A DNA stretch of 64,000 nt from Streptococcus oricebi (lineage in GTDB: Bacteria > Bacillota > Bacilli > Lactobacillales > Streptococcaceae): the NCBI RefSeq assembly GCF_017883985.1, contig NZ_PRDG01000001.1, positions 463,024 through 527,023 on the forward strand, read 5' to 3'. The notes beneath the pieces were generated by a model. The model did no database searches, was not told the DNA's origin, and was given only the letters and a program-made list of their open reading frames with translations. This document shows positions 18,097 through 26,731 of this stretch, one piece after another; position 1 is the first letter of the stretch, and every line of letters starts with the position of its first letter. The position numbers were made by a program, and so were the translations under genes.

Positions 18097-18702
18097 ATGG
18101 CTAATAAGAAAGAATTTATTTTAGACAAGGCTCAAGATTTATTTGTTCAACAAGGCTTTGATAAAACATCAATCGTTAATATCCTAGAGGCGACTGGCAT
18201 TGCCAGAGGGACCCTCTACTATTATTTCACCTCCAAGGAAGAAATTATGGACGCCATTATCGAGCGCTCTCTTGAACAGGCCTTCCAAAAATCCAGCGAA
18301 TTTGCTCAAAACAAGAGTTTAGGGATTTTCGATCGGCTGTTCGGAGGTCTCTTGGCCCTTAACCTCAGTCGCTACCAGGGACCTGAAATCATGGCCCATT
18401 TAGAGGCACCTCAAAATGCCCTACTCTATGAAAAGAGCAATCGAATTTTACTGGAGCGGGCTCCCCTCATTCTGCTCCCTATCATTGAGGACGCAATCAC
18501 TTCCAAGCTGATGGAAACCGACTATCCTCTTGAAAGCTTGGAGATGTTGCTGACTTATTCCTTGCAGGTCTTTAATCAAGATTTCCAAAGACTGAGCTCC
18601 AAGGAGCAAGAAGAGAGAGTTGAGGCTTTTATCTACCTCGTGGAGCGGGTCTTTCAAAGCCAAAAAGGCTGCTTTGACGGCTTAAAGCAAATACTTTACT
18701 AG
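18097..18702 (+). CDS. TetR-family repressor
   Basis: The 201-residue regulator begins with the TetR helix-turn-helix (KKEFILDKAQDLFVQQGFDKTSI, then GIARGTLYYYFTSKEEIMDAI) and has a variable helical ligand-binding domain. It is the first gene of a plus-strand operon with an MFS transporter, an FtsX-like permease and an ABC ATPase, so it likely controls them through the operator at 18057. The inducer is unknown. The gap to the next gene is 17 nt. Confidence 0.9.
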   Translation: MANKKEFILDKAQDLFVQQGFDKTSIVNILEATGIARGTLYYYFTSKEEIMDAIIERSLEQAFQKSSEFAQNKSLGIFDRLFGGLLALNLSRYQGPEIMAHLEAPQNALLYEKSNRILLERAPLILLPIIEDAITSKLMETDYPLESLEMLLTYSLQVFNQDFQRLSSKEQEERVEAFIYLVERVFQSQKGCFDGLKQILY

Positions 18703-18719
18703 ATAAATGGAGAAATACT

Positions 18720-20012
18720 ATGAAGCAGACCGGTTTTAAAACTTTTTTACTCATTTGGCTTGGTAGCCTGATTTCAGAAATTGGGTCAGGCATGACTTCC
18801 TTTGCCCTAGCTATCTATATCTATCAACTGACAGGCCAGGCCAGTGCCTCCTCCCTCATTGCCCTCTGTGCCTTCCTGCCAGGGCTCTTAGCCAATCCTT
18901 GGGCTGGGGTTCTGGCTGACCGCCACGATCGTAGACTCTTAATGGCCATTGGCGATGGGCTTTCTGGATTGGGAGTTCTCTGGATCTATTTTACCCTTAA
19001 GAGCCCTCAACCTTCCCTGGCCTTGATTTGCCTAGGGGCAGCTATCAGTTCCCTCTTTTCTGCCCTGGTCCACCCAGCCTTTCGGGCAACTATTTCTGAC
19101 TTGGTCGATGAAGAGGAGATTTCCAAGGCTAGCGGTCTCTCGCAAATCAATGGGATTGCCCGCTATCTGATTTCTCCCGCCCTAGCTGGTCTTATCCTGG
19201 CCAATAGTTCGATTTCGACCATTCTCTTGCTAGATTTTTCAACGATTTTTGTCACCGTAGCGACTAGCTTGATTGCTAGACATTACATTCAGACTCCTCC
19301 TATCAAGCAGAATAATCATTTTTGGACTGAATTTCTCTTTGGTTTTCGTCTGGTTAGAGAAAAAAGGGGGATTTGGCTACTGGTTTTGATGGGGACAGTT
19401 GTTTCCTTTATCATCGGTTCGGCCGAAATTCTCCTTTCTCCTATGATTCTAGGCTTTTCAGGCAGTAAGGAAGTTGGGCTTGTCATGACCATTTCTAGCA
19501 GCGGCATGCTGGTTGCGGGCTTGGTTTTAGGCTTTTTCCCCTTAAAAAAACACCTGCACCTGGTCCTGTCTGTCGCCCTCTTTCTTCTGGGTATCTTTAT
19601 GGCCCTAATGAGTATGAGGGAAAACCTTATCTGGATGTATGTCTGGGGCTTTCTGCTCTTTGCCATGCTGCCCTTTGTCAACACGGCTTCGGACTGTCTA
19701 GTCCGCCTCCATATTGCCAAGGAGGTCCAGGGCAAGGCCTGGGGCACCATTGGTATCATCTCCCAGTTGGGCTATCTGATTGCCTATGCCAGCATGGGCT
19801 GGATTGGGGATCAAGTCTTTAAACCCCTACTGATAAAGGGCGGTAATTTAGCAAACTCGGTCGGTCGCTTGATTGGGGTAGGTAATGGTCGGGGCTATGC
19901 CCTATTGATTATCCTAGCCGGTCTAGGCCTCAGTTTCAGCGCACTCATTCTTTCAAGGCAAACTTCTGTCAAGGAGCTCGAAAAAGATGTTTCAACGACT
20001 AATCAAAAATGA
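18720..20012 (+). CDS. MFS transporter
   Basis: The 430-residue protein has about twelve hydrophobic helices and the MFS loop motif after helix 2 (AGVLADRHDRRLLMAIGDG). It resembles the MFS_3/EntS-like exporters common in Gram-positive resistance operons. It sits after a TetR gene and overlaps the next permease gene by 26 nt, so drug or peptide export is the likely role. The substrate is not shown. Confidence 0.85.
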   Translation: MKQTGFKTFLLIWLGSLISEIGSGMTSFALAIYIYQLTGQASASSLIALCAFLPGLLANPWAGVLADRHDRRLLMAIGDGLSGLGVLWIYFTLKSPQPSLALICLGAAISSLFSALVHPAFRATISDLVDEEEISKASGLSQINGIARYLISPALAGLILANSSISTILLLDFSTIFVTVATSLIARHYIQTPPIKQNNHFWTEFLFGFRLVREKRGIWLLVLMGTVVSFIIGSAEILLSPMILGFSGSKEVGLVMTISSSGMLVAGLVLGFFPLKKHLHLVLSVALFLLGIFMALMSMRENLIWMYVWGFLLFAMLPFVNTASDCLVRLHIAKEVQGKAWGTIGIISQLGYLIAYASMGWIGDQVFKPLLIKGGNLANSVGRLIGVGNGRGYALLIILAGLGLSFSALILSRQTSVKELEKDVSTTNQK

Positions 20013-22320
20013 CCTAGCCTATAACAAGGTGACTGTCTCTGTCATCGCTATCTTTCTACTCTTAAGCATGACTTTTAGCCTGACTGCTACACGCTTAACA
20101 ACAGGCCTAACTAGCTCTATCAGTCACTTCCTCCAAGTCAGCAAAAGTCCCCACCTGCTGCAAATGCACAAGGGGGAGATTGACCGCAAGCGCCTGGCCG
20201 ACTTTGTCAAAAAGCAGACTGCTATCAGCCACTATCAAATCGTGGACTTTGTCAATATCGAAAATGCCGATATTAAGGTTAACGGCCAAAAAAAGCTGCA
20301 AGACAGCGTTCAAGACAATGGATTTTCCAGCCAAAATCGAGCTTTTGACCTGCTTTTAAATGAGCATAATCAGCCTGCTCAAGTCCAAAAGGGGGAGATT
20401 TATATTCCCCTCTTTTACTATAGTAATCATATTATCCGACTGGGTGATGATATTTCGATTAAGGGCTTGACTTTCAAGGTCAAGGGCTTTGTCCGCGATC
20501 CGCAAATGAATGCTGGTTTGGTTTCCTCCAAGCGCTTTTTGCTTCATCCAGCCGACCTTGAAAAATTAAAGACACTTCCTGCTGCTTCCCTGGAATATTT
20601 GATTGAGTTTCAGGTAAAAAAGCTAACTCAAACCAAGGCTGTGGAGCAGGCCTATATCAAGGCTGGTCTTGAAAGCAATGGGCCACCTATGATTTCTTTT
20701 GCGACCATCCAAATTATCAACGGGATTAACGATGCCCTGCTTATCCTAGTACTGGTCGGTCTGTGCCTGGCCCTTATTTTCATTACTTTTCTCTGCATGC
20801 ACTTTGCCCTCTTAACCAAAATCGAGGAAGACTTGCAACAGATTGCCATTATGAAGGTCATGGGCCTGCCCTATTCCTTTATAAAAAAGATTTATCTGGC
20901 CAAGTACTATTTCCTCTGCCTAGCAAGTATTATCCTGGCCTGGGGACTGTCCTTTCTCATCAGTCAACCACTCAGCCAAAATATCTTTCTCTCGACAGGG
21001 GTTAGCCAAATACCTCTTTACAGTAGCTTCTTAGAAATTGGCCTGGCTAGCCTGCTTTGCTTGATTGTAGTCTGGCTGGCAGGACGACCACTCAAGGTTT
21101 TCAAGAAAATGACCCCTGCCCAGGTCTTGACTCTGGCCAAGGCAGGTCAAGCAAGAAAGAAAAAATCTAAGAACTACCTGTCCCTACCTAAAAATCCTTA
21201 CTTGGATCAGATTTTTTTCAGTCTAAAAATGATTTTTAGTCACAAAAAAATGTATTTGACCATGTTTCTTATTGTCAGTCTGACGGGATTTCTGGTACTA
21301 CTACCGGCCAATCTAGCTCACACACTGGGCCATAAGTCCTTTGTCCAACACTTAGGAGTGGGCCAGGCTCATATCCGACTCGATATTTCCCAGACTAGCC
21401 AGATAGAACAAAAGGCTCAGGAGCTGGTCCAAAAACTCGAAGGGGACGAAAGAGTTGATAAAATTAGTAGCAGCTCTAGTAAAAATATCCTGGCCCAAGA
21501 CAGCAAGGGAAAGGAAGAAAAGCTGAGGGTTAGCCTAGGTGACCACAGTACCTTTCCTATCAAATACATAGAAGGTCAGGCTCCCGTCCAGGCCAAGCAA
21601 ATTGCCCTATCTAGGTTAAATGCAGAAGACTTGAAGGTCAAGGTCGGCGACCAACTATCCCTAAAAATTGATGGCCAGCTTAAAAAACTGACCTTGGTCG
21701 GGGTTTATTCTGACCTAACCTATGGTGGCAAGACTGCCAAGGCCACTTTTAAGACCAAAGAGGCTGAAAGCCTCAATAGCGTTATCACCCTGACCGTCAA
21801 GTCTGCTACTTATAAAAAGCAAATCCTAAAAGAGCTGAAAAAGACCTACCCTAACTATCGAATAACCGATATTGACGGTTTTATCGAGCAAACACTGGGT
21901 AGCACCATCACCACTATCCAAAATATTCAACAGGGACTCTTCTGGGTCGGAATCCTTATCCTCTTTATTCTCATGACCCTCTTTGTCTATATGATTATGA
22001 CCAAGGACCGGACAGATATTGCTCTCTTGCGCATGCTAGGCTTTCCTCAAGCTAGAATCAAATCCCACTACCTACTGGCTTTGGGACTGATTATTCTGCT
22101 GGCTTTGGGCTGCTCTTTCCTAGCCTTAATCAGTCTGGGACAGGGCCTTTGCAACCTACTTTTCAGCGGATTTGGTCTTAGTCAGCTAGAGCTTTTGCTC
22201 AATCCATCTCAAACCTTCCTCATGATTCCTCTGGCCCTTTTGGCAAGTGGACTATTGGCTGCCTATTTCAGTCTGTCCCTTATCCAAAAACTGGAAATCC
22301 CTCGTTATTTAAAGGAGTAA
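19987..22320 (+). CDS. ABC transporter permease (two FtsX domains)
   Basis: The 777-residue protein has an N-terminal helix (about 16-35), an extracytoplasmic domain, an FtsX core (about 255-375), a central helix (around 430), a second extracytoplasmic domain and a C-terminal FtsX core (about 650-770). This is the layout of DUF214/FtsX-like macrolide-type exporters, including bacteriocin and lipid efflux pumps. The ATG at 19987 overlaps the MFS gene; AAGGAG lies 11 nt upstream. The ATPase gene follows after 2 nt. Confidence 0.88.
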   Translation: MFQRLIKNDLAYNKVTVSVIAIFLLLSMTFSLTATRLTTGLTSSISHFLQVSKSPHLLQMHKGEIDRKRLADFVKKQTAISHYQIVDFVNIENADIKVNGQKKLQDSVQDNGFSSQNRAFDLLLNEHNQPAQVQKGEIYIPLFYYSNHIIRLGDDISIKGLTFKVKGFVRDPQMNAGLVSSKRFLLHPADLEKLKTLPAASLEYLIEFQVKKLTQTKAVEQAYIKAGLESNGPPMISFATIQIINGINDALLILVLVGLCLALIFITFLCMHFALLTKIEEDLQQIAIMKVMGLPYSFIKKIYLAKYYFLCLASIILAWGLSFLISQPLSQNIFLSTGVSQIPLYSSFLEIGLASLLCLIVVWLAGRPLKVFKKMTPAQVLTLAKAGQARKKKSKNYLSLPKNPYLDQIFFSLKMIFSHKKMYLTMFLIVSLTGFLVLLPANLAHTLGHKSFVQHLGVGQAHIRLDISQTSQIEQKAQELVQKLEGDERVDKISSSSSKNILAQDSKGKEEKLRVSLGDHSTFPIKYIEGQAPVQAKQIALSRLNAEDLKVKVGDQLSLKIDGQLKKLTLVGVYSDLTYGGKTAKATFKTKEAESLNSVITLTVKSATYKKQILKELKKTYPNYRITDIDGFIEQTLGSTITTIQNIQQGLFWVGILILFILMTLFVYMIMTKDRTDIALLRMLGFPQARIKSHYLLALGLIILLALGCSFLALISLGQGLCNLLFSGFGLSQLELLLNPSQTFLMIPLALLASGLLAAYFSLSLIQKLEIPRYLKE

Positions 22321-22322
22321 TT

Positions 22323-23069
22323 ATGCTGATTGAAGCTAGACACTTATTCAAAAGTTATGACCAAAATCAAGAACAAACAATCATCAAAGATTTGTCGCTC
22401 CAAATTGACCAAGGTGAATTTCTTGCTATCATGGGGCCTTCTGGCTGTGGAAAATCCACCCTGCTCAATCTCTTATCAACCATTGACCAGCCCGACTCGG
22501 GAGAGATTCTCTATCAAGGGCAAGCCATCCAGCAGATGCCAGCTAGTCGCTTAGACCAATTACGCCGACGGGAATTTGGCTTTGTCTTTCAAGAGGCGAC
22601 CTTTCTCAAGCACCTAAATATCCTGGACAATATCTGCCTGCCAAGCCTAATTGGTAGCAGTAAAAAGGAGAGGCAGGCTAGCTATCAAAAGGCCCTGGAA
22701 CTGATGGAAATTACAGGTATCAAGGAAGTAGCCCAGAGGCAAATTCATCAGGTCTCTGGCGGACAACTGCAAAGAGCAGGAATCTGTCGAGCCCTTATCA
22801 ACCAACCCCAACTGATCTTTGCGGATGAGCCGACTGGTGCCCTCAACTCCCAAGCTAGTCAAGATGCTATGAAATTGATGAGGCACTTCCACCAACAAGG
22901 AAGTAGTGTCTTTCTGGTTACCCACGATGCTCACGTTGCTAGCTATGCTCAAAAGGTCCTTTTGATTGTCGATGGCCAAATTCAAAAAGAGGTTCTCTTT
23001 GAAGCCAAGGCAAACCTAGAAGAAAGGCAAGACACTTTAAGGGCTCAACTAGTCGCTCTAGGGATTTAA
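22323..23069 (+). CDS. ABC transporter ATP-binding protein (MacB/LolD type)
   Basis: The 248-residue ATPase has Walker A GPSGCGKSTLLN, Q-loop FGFVFQEATFLKHL, the signature VSGGQLQRAGICRAL, Walker B LIFADEPTGALNS and the switch VTHDAH. These are the hallmarks of the FtsX-partner subfamily. It should energise the permease encoded just upstream, and it ends the TetR-controlled operon. Confidence 0.94.
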   Translation: MLIEARHLFKSYDQNQEQTIIKDLSLQIDQGEFLAIMGPSGCGKSTLLNLLSTIDQPDSGEILYQGQAIQQMPASRLDQLRRREFGFVFQEATFLKHLNILDNICLPSLIGSSKKERQASYQKALELMEITGIKEVAQRQIHQVSGGQLQRAGICRALINQPQLIFADEPTGALNSQASQDAMKLMRHFHQQGSSVFLVTHDAHVASYAQKVLLIVDGQIQKEVLFEAKANLEERQDTLRAQLVALGI

Positions 23070-23077
23070 AAGCAAAA

Positions 23078-23163
23078 CTTGCTAGTAGAAAAGCCTCGGA
23101 TCGGACTGGCTCAAAAAAAGCATTCTGTGGTATAATAGTCAAAAATAGAAATCTACTAGCAAG
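23078..23163 (+). promoter_or_regulatory. rsmG promoter flanked by a perfect 12-bp inverted repeat
   Basis: CTTGCTAGTAGA (23078-23089) and TCTACTAGCAAG (23152-23163) flank the region. Between them is a TATAAT (23131-23136) that probably drives rsmG. The right arm overlaps the rsmG Shine-Dalgarno AAGGA. Only read-through RNA from the exporter operon would carry both arms. Confidence 0.6.
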
Positions 23164-23171
23164 GACAAATT

Positions 23172-23885
23172 ATGACACCCCAAGAATTTTACCAGACCTT
23201 AGAGGAGCAGGGCCTCCCCTTGACCGACCAGCAAAAAGCGCAATTTGAACGCTATTTTGAGCTCTTGGTCGAGTGGAATCAAAAAATCAATCTGACCGCC
23301 ATCACCGAAAAAAATGAGGTTTATCTCAAGCATTTTTACGATTCCTTGGCGCCGATTTTGCAGGGACTGATAAAAAACGAAAAGGTCAAACTGCTTGATA
23401 TTGGAGCAGGGGCAGGCTTTCCCAGCCTTCCCATGAAAATCCTTTTTCCCGAGCTAGACGTCACCATTATCGATTCGCTCAACAAGCGTATCAACTTTCT
23501 CAATCTTCTGGCAGAAGAACTGGGGTTGGAAAAGGTCCATTTTCATCATGGTCGCGCAGAAGATTTTGCCCAGGACAAGGCCTTTCGGGCCCAGTTTGAT
23601 TTGGTCACGGCCCGCGCTGTAGCCCGCATGCAGGTGCTAGCTGAATTGACCATTCCCTATCTAAAAGTCGGTGGCCAGCTCCTGGCCCTCAAGGCTAGTA
23701 ACGCCCCCGAGGAATTACTAGAAGCCAAAAATGCCCTCACCCTCCTCTTTAGCAAGGTCGAGGACAATATCAGCTATCAGCTGCCCAACGGCGATCCTCG
23801 CTACATAACAGTCGTCATCAAGAAAAAAGAAACCCCCAACAAGTATCCCAGAAAAGCCGGCCTGCCCAATAAAAGACCCTTGTAG
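23172..23885 (+). CDS. rsmG: 16S rRNA (guanine527-N7)-methyltransferase
   Basis: The 237-residue SAM-dependent enzyme methylates G527 of 16S rRNA. Motifs include [10 protein letters not shown], the SAM loop [17 protein letters not shown], then RAEDFA and VTARAVARM, all typical of RsmG/GidB. The C terminus ends in a basic Lys/Arg/Pro tail ([11 protein letters not shown]), as usual in streptococci. It has its own promoter after the exporter operon. Confidence 0.96.
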   Translation: MTPQEFYQTLEEQGLPLTDQQKAQFERYFELLVEWNQKINLTAITEKNEVYLKHFYDSLAPILQGLIKNEKVKLLDIGAGAGFPSLPMKILFPELDVTIIDSLNKRINFLNLLAEELGLEKVHFHHGRAEDFAQDKAFRAQFDLVTARAVARMQVLAELTIPYLKVGGQLLALKASNAPEELLEAKNALTLLFSKVEDNISYQLPNGDPRYITVVIKKKETPNKYPRKAGLPNKRPL

Positions 23886-23915
23886 GTACTGCTTACCAGA
23901 CCAAAAAGGAGAACT

Positions 23916-25005
23916 ATGTTTTCAAGTGAAAAAGTAAATACAGGTAGACAAGTGGAGCTAGACATTGCTCGCGGACTAGCAGTTTTGTTTATGATTTTTA
24001 TTCACGCTCAAGAAAACTTGGCTAATCAAGCCGTCCAAGAAAGCCTGTTTGGACAATTCAATGATTTCGTTGGAACAGTACCAGCTGCACCCGTTTTTAT
24101 GTTTTTAATGGGTCTAGGAATTGTCTATTCTCGAAAAAACGACCCCGCCACCTACTACAAGCGTGGGGCTCTTTTATTTCTATCGGGTTTTATTCTCAAT
24201 GTTCTCTGCGGATTTTTACCAAATCTCGTTCAAGCCTTTCTGTCCCCACAATCCTCCCAAACCTTTCTCACACAAGCTATCATGAATTTATTTGAAATAG
24301 ATATTTTGCCCTTTGCAGGTCTTGCCATGATAACGTTTGGGCTTATCAAGCAATTTAATCTAAAAAATTACCATGTTGCTTTCTTAGCTTTGGGATTTGG
24401 TCTTTTAAATTTCCTTATTTCACCACTTGTTCCTTCAAATCCTATTCTTGCAACCTTTCTCGGTCTCTTTTGGGGAACCAATTCCTTATCTTATTTCCCC
24501 TTTCTGAGCTGGATTTTTTACCCTTTAGTCGGTTACCTTTTTGGCAACCTCCTCATCCGTTGCACCAATAAAAATCGCTTTTATAGGCTAGTCGCAGCAT
24601 CTTCTATTCTCTTCTATTCTCTTCTATTTCCTAGCTTCTTATCTTTTTTACAATGTTCTGAAACTCCAGCATGGATTATCTAGCGACTATGCTTACTATC
24701 ATCACCATTTGGCAGATAATCTGGTTTTTACTAGCATGGTTCTAATCGAGCTGGCCCTGCTCCATTTTCTAGCTAGCTACCTTCCTCACTTCCTTCATTC
24801 GACTATCATTCGTTGGAGCAGAAACGTAACCACTATTTATTTCATTCATTGGATTATTCTCGCCTGGTTTGAAGTGTTCTTCCCTAGCTCCAGTGCCAAC
24901 CTCAATTTATCTCCATTCCTTCTTTTACTCATTTTTGTTGTTTTGACCAGCGATTTCCTATCTAACTTCTATCAAAAAAGGAAGCCAATAAATATCCATA
25001 AATAA
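23916..25005 (+). pseudogene. Membrane acyltransferase-like protein, frame disrupted by a 10-bp repeat (possibly phase-variable)
   Basis: The first frame (23916-24683) starts MFSSEKVNTGRQVELDIARG, resembling DUF1624/HGSNAT-like or acyltransferase-3 membrane proteins, and stops early. The rest of the protein continues in another frame to 25005 (including VTTIYFIHWIILAWFEVF). The break is at 24601-24628, where CTTCTATTCT is repeated. Removing one 10-bp unit gives a single 359-residue reading frame that runs smoothly through YHHHLADNLVFTS. About ten hydrophobic helices are then predicted. Substrate unknown; transfer of acyl groups to surface glycans is a guess. The gene is more AT-rich than its neighbours. 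Confidence 0.8.
24601..24628 (+). repeat. 10-bp tandem repeat (2.8 copies) inside the acyltransferase gene
   Basis: CTTCTATTCT occurs twice in full and then as CTTCTATT. Because 10 is not a multiple of 3, a gain or loss of one unit shifts the frame; loss of one unit restores the full-length protein. Confidence 0.95.
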
Positions 25006-25014
25006 AAATCAAAA

Positions 25015-25036
25015 AAACGCAGTTTCCTGCGTTTTT
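25015..25036. terminator. Bidirectional terminator between convergent genes
   Basis: AAACGCAG-tttc-CTGCGTTT flanked by A-run and T-run, serving the plus-strand acyltransferase gene and the minus-strand DUF2812 gene. Confidence 0.9.
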
Positions 25037-25038
25037 CT

Positions 25039-25608
25039 TTATTCAAAGCTACTTTTCTTCAGTTGAGCAATCCTTTGCCTATAAGCCCAAGCAAAACGTC
25101 CAAAAAAGAAGACGAAAAACATGAGATAGCTAGCAGTTACAAACATGACAGCAGCCGCAAGGCCATTATAGCTCAAAAACTGTAGTCCTTTAAAATAAGA
25201 AACGAAAGCAAGCGGTAGCGGAGCAAAAGTAAATAACAAATGAGTATAATAGATTGGTTTTAATTGCTGGATTTGTGAGGGCAGGTCTGTGTAAATCTTG
25301 AACTCATCCGCTTTAGCTGGCCGCCGAAGATAGGCTTTTCCTTGAGGCTGCGCAACCAAATCAACATCCAAATCTTGCAGAAAATTCAAAAATTCTTGCC
25401 GCTCCTACTGACTGAACAGACTTTTCCAAGGATTGCTAGGAAAGTCGACTTTATACTGATAGGATTGCTCATCTTGCTCAAAATAATAATAGCTATTCTT
25501 ACAATCAATCAATTTGAAACCTTGCGCTCCTAATTCATTCAACCAGTCTTCCTCTTTAATATAAGCAAGAAATAGCTTAAAAATCTTCCTAACATCTGAT
25601 TTCCTCAC
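25039..25608 (-). pseudogene. DUF2812 membrane protein split by an in-frame amber codon
   Basis: Two open segments (25608-25405 and 25404-25039) lie in the same frame, separated only by TAG at 25405-25407. Together they make a protein of about 189 residues that parallels its upstream neighbour: N-terminal WLNELGAQGFKLIDC and YYYFEQDEQSYQYKVDF, then KAYLRRPAKADEFKIYTDL and two membrane helices. The break falls where the neighbour reads NNWKDLDKKAYLEF. One base change would restore it. It overlaps the neighbour by 4 nt and is the last gene of the PadR operon. Confidence 0.85.
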
Positions 25609-26156
25609 CCCTCACAGACCTGCGCTGCTTTTAGTTCTTTCATTCTCCTACTATAGGCGATTAGTAAACGAATGCTAAGAATGAGAACGATTAGAAAGAT
25701 AAGGCTACTAACCACTAAGGCCCAGAAAGCAGGACTAAATGGTGGAATAAAAACGATAAGCTGGAGGATTACCATTAGCAGGAAAACCACCGTCGAATAA
25801 GTAGACACTAAAATCGGTGTTCGTGCTAGCTTAATCTGCTTGATTTGTGAGTCAAGGTCGCTATAGAGCTCAAAGTCGCCTTCTGCAGCCGGGCGTGCCA
25901 GATAAGCACGACCTAAATAAGTAGCAACAACTGTGACGCCTGTACTTTCCAAAAATTCCAGATAGGCCTTTTTATCTAAGTCTTTCCAGTTATTAGCAAT
26001 AGCAATCTTGTACTGATAGCGCCCTTGTTGACTCGGCTCAAAATAATATTTCCCGCCCTTGTAGCCCACGAGAGCATAGCCTTCTTGGCTCATTTGATTG
26101 AGCCAGGCTTCCTCTTTAGTAAAATCATAAAAGGCTTTACGAACAACTTTCATCAT
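25605..26156 (-). CDS. DUF2812 membrane protein
   Basis: The 183-residue protein has an N-terminal DUF2812 soluble domain (EEAWLNQMSQEGYALVGYK, GKYYFEPSQQGRYQYKIAI) and two C-terminal helices (about residues 116-137 and 145-168). Genes of this family are regularly found behind PadR regulators in Firmicutes, suggesting a sensor or membrane-stress function, but the role is unknown. It starts within the padR stop (one-base overlap) and overlaps its broken paralogue by 4 nt. Confidence 0.85.
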   Translation of the reverse strand: MMKVVRKAFYDFTKEEAWLNQMSQEGYALVGYKGGKYYFEPSQQGRYQYKIAIANNWKDLDKKAYLEFLESTGVTVVATYLGRAYLARPAAEGDFELYSDLDSQIKQIKLARTPILVSTYSTVVFLLMVILQLIVFIPPFSPAFWALVVSSLIFLIVLILSIRLLIAYSRRMKELKAAQVCEG

Positions 26157-26479
26157 CAGGACTCCTTTCCATAAGCGGCTGCATGCTGCAGCAATTCCTC
26201 TAAACGACTGATTTCACTGGCCAGAACTTCTCGGCCCAAGTCTGTCAATACATACTCTTTCTTGCCCTTGGTACGAACATGGCCAATCTGCTCAATCCAC
26301 TTTTTTTCAGTCAAAGTGGACAAGGCACCGTAGAGGGTTCCCGGCCCTAGCTTGACCCTGCTTGCAGTCAAGTCATCAATGGACTGCATAATGCCATAGC
26401 CATGAGTAGGTTTTCGAAGAACCAAGAGAATGTAAAAGACTGCCTCAGTCAGGGCTCCTGGTCCGCCCTTTTTAGCCAT
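26156..26479 (-). CDS. PadR-family transcriptional regulator
   Basis: The 107-residue protein is a short PadR winged helix: YILLVLRKPTHGYGIMQSI, LGPGTLYGALSTLTEKKWI and GKKEYVLTDLGREVL. It heads an operon with two DUF2812 genes. Its likely operators are the three 17-bp palindromes at 26501-26587, so it probably represses its own operon. Confidence 0.92.
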   Translation of the reverse strand: MAKKGGPGALTEAVFYILLVLRKPTHGYGIMQSIDDLTASRVKLGPGTLYGALSTLTEKKWIEQIGHVRTKGKKEYVLTDLGREVLASEISRLEELLQHAAAYGKES

Positions 26480-26500
26480 TTTATCAACCCCTTTCAGTTT

Positions 26501-26587
26501 ATATCGTCTGACGATATATCGCTTTATGTAATAATTATATCGCTAACCGATATAGTTGTCAAGAGATTTTATATCGTTAGACGATAT
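26501..26587 (-). promoter_or_regulatory. PadR operon promoter with three operator palindromes
   Basis: Three ATATCG-N5-CGATAT sites lie at 26501-26517, 26537-26553 and 26571-26587, spaced 36 and 34 bp apart. A consensus promoter, TTGACA (26562-26557), 17-nt spacer, TATAAT (26539-26534), is covered by the middle site; the others flank it. Occupancy would block transcription. Confidence 0.9.
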
Positions 26588-26655
26588 ATTTTTTGAAGAA
26601 TTAAAAAAACTTTCCTGTCAGGAAAAGACAAACTCCAGAACTTGAAAAATAAAAA

Positions 26656-26695
26656 GAATGATTAGAGCTTCTAATAAAGATAGATCTAATCATTC
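26656..26695 (-). terminator. Terminator of the CoA-disulfide reductase operon
   Basis: GAATGATTAGA / TCTAATCATTC perfect arms followed by TTTTTATTTTT on the minus strand. A second smaller hairpin with T-run (TTTCCT-gac-AGGAAA) follows at 26612-26626. Confidence 0.93.
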
Positions 26696-26731
26696 GCTTT
26701 TGGTCAGGGCCCAATCTTTTATCAAGGGCTC

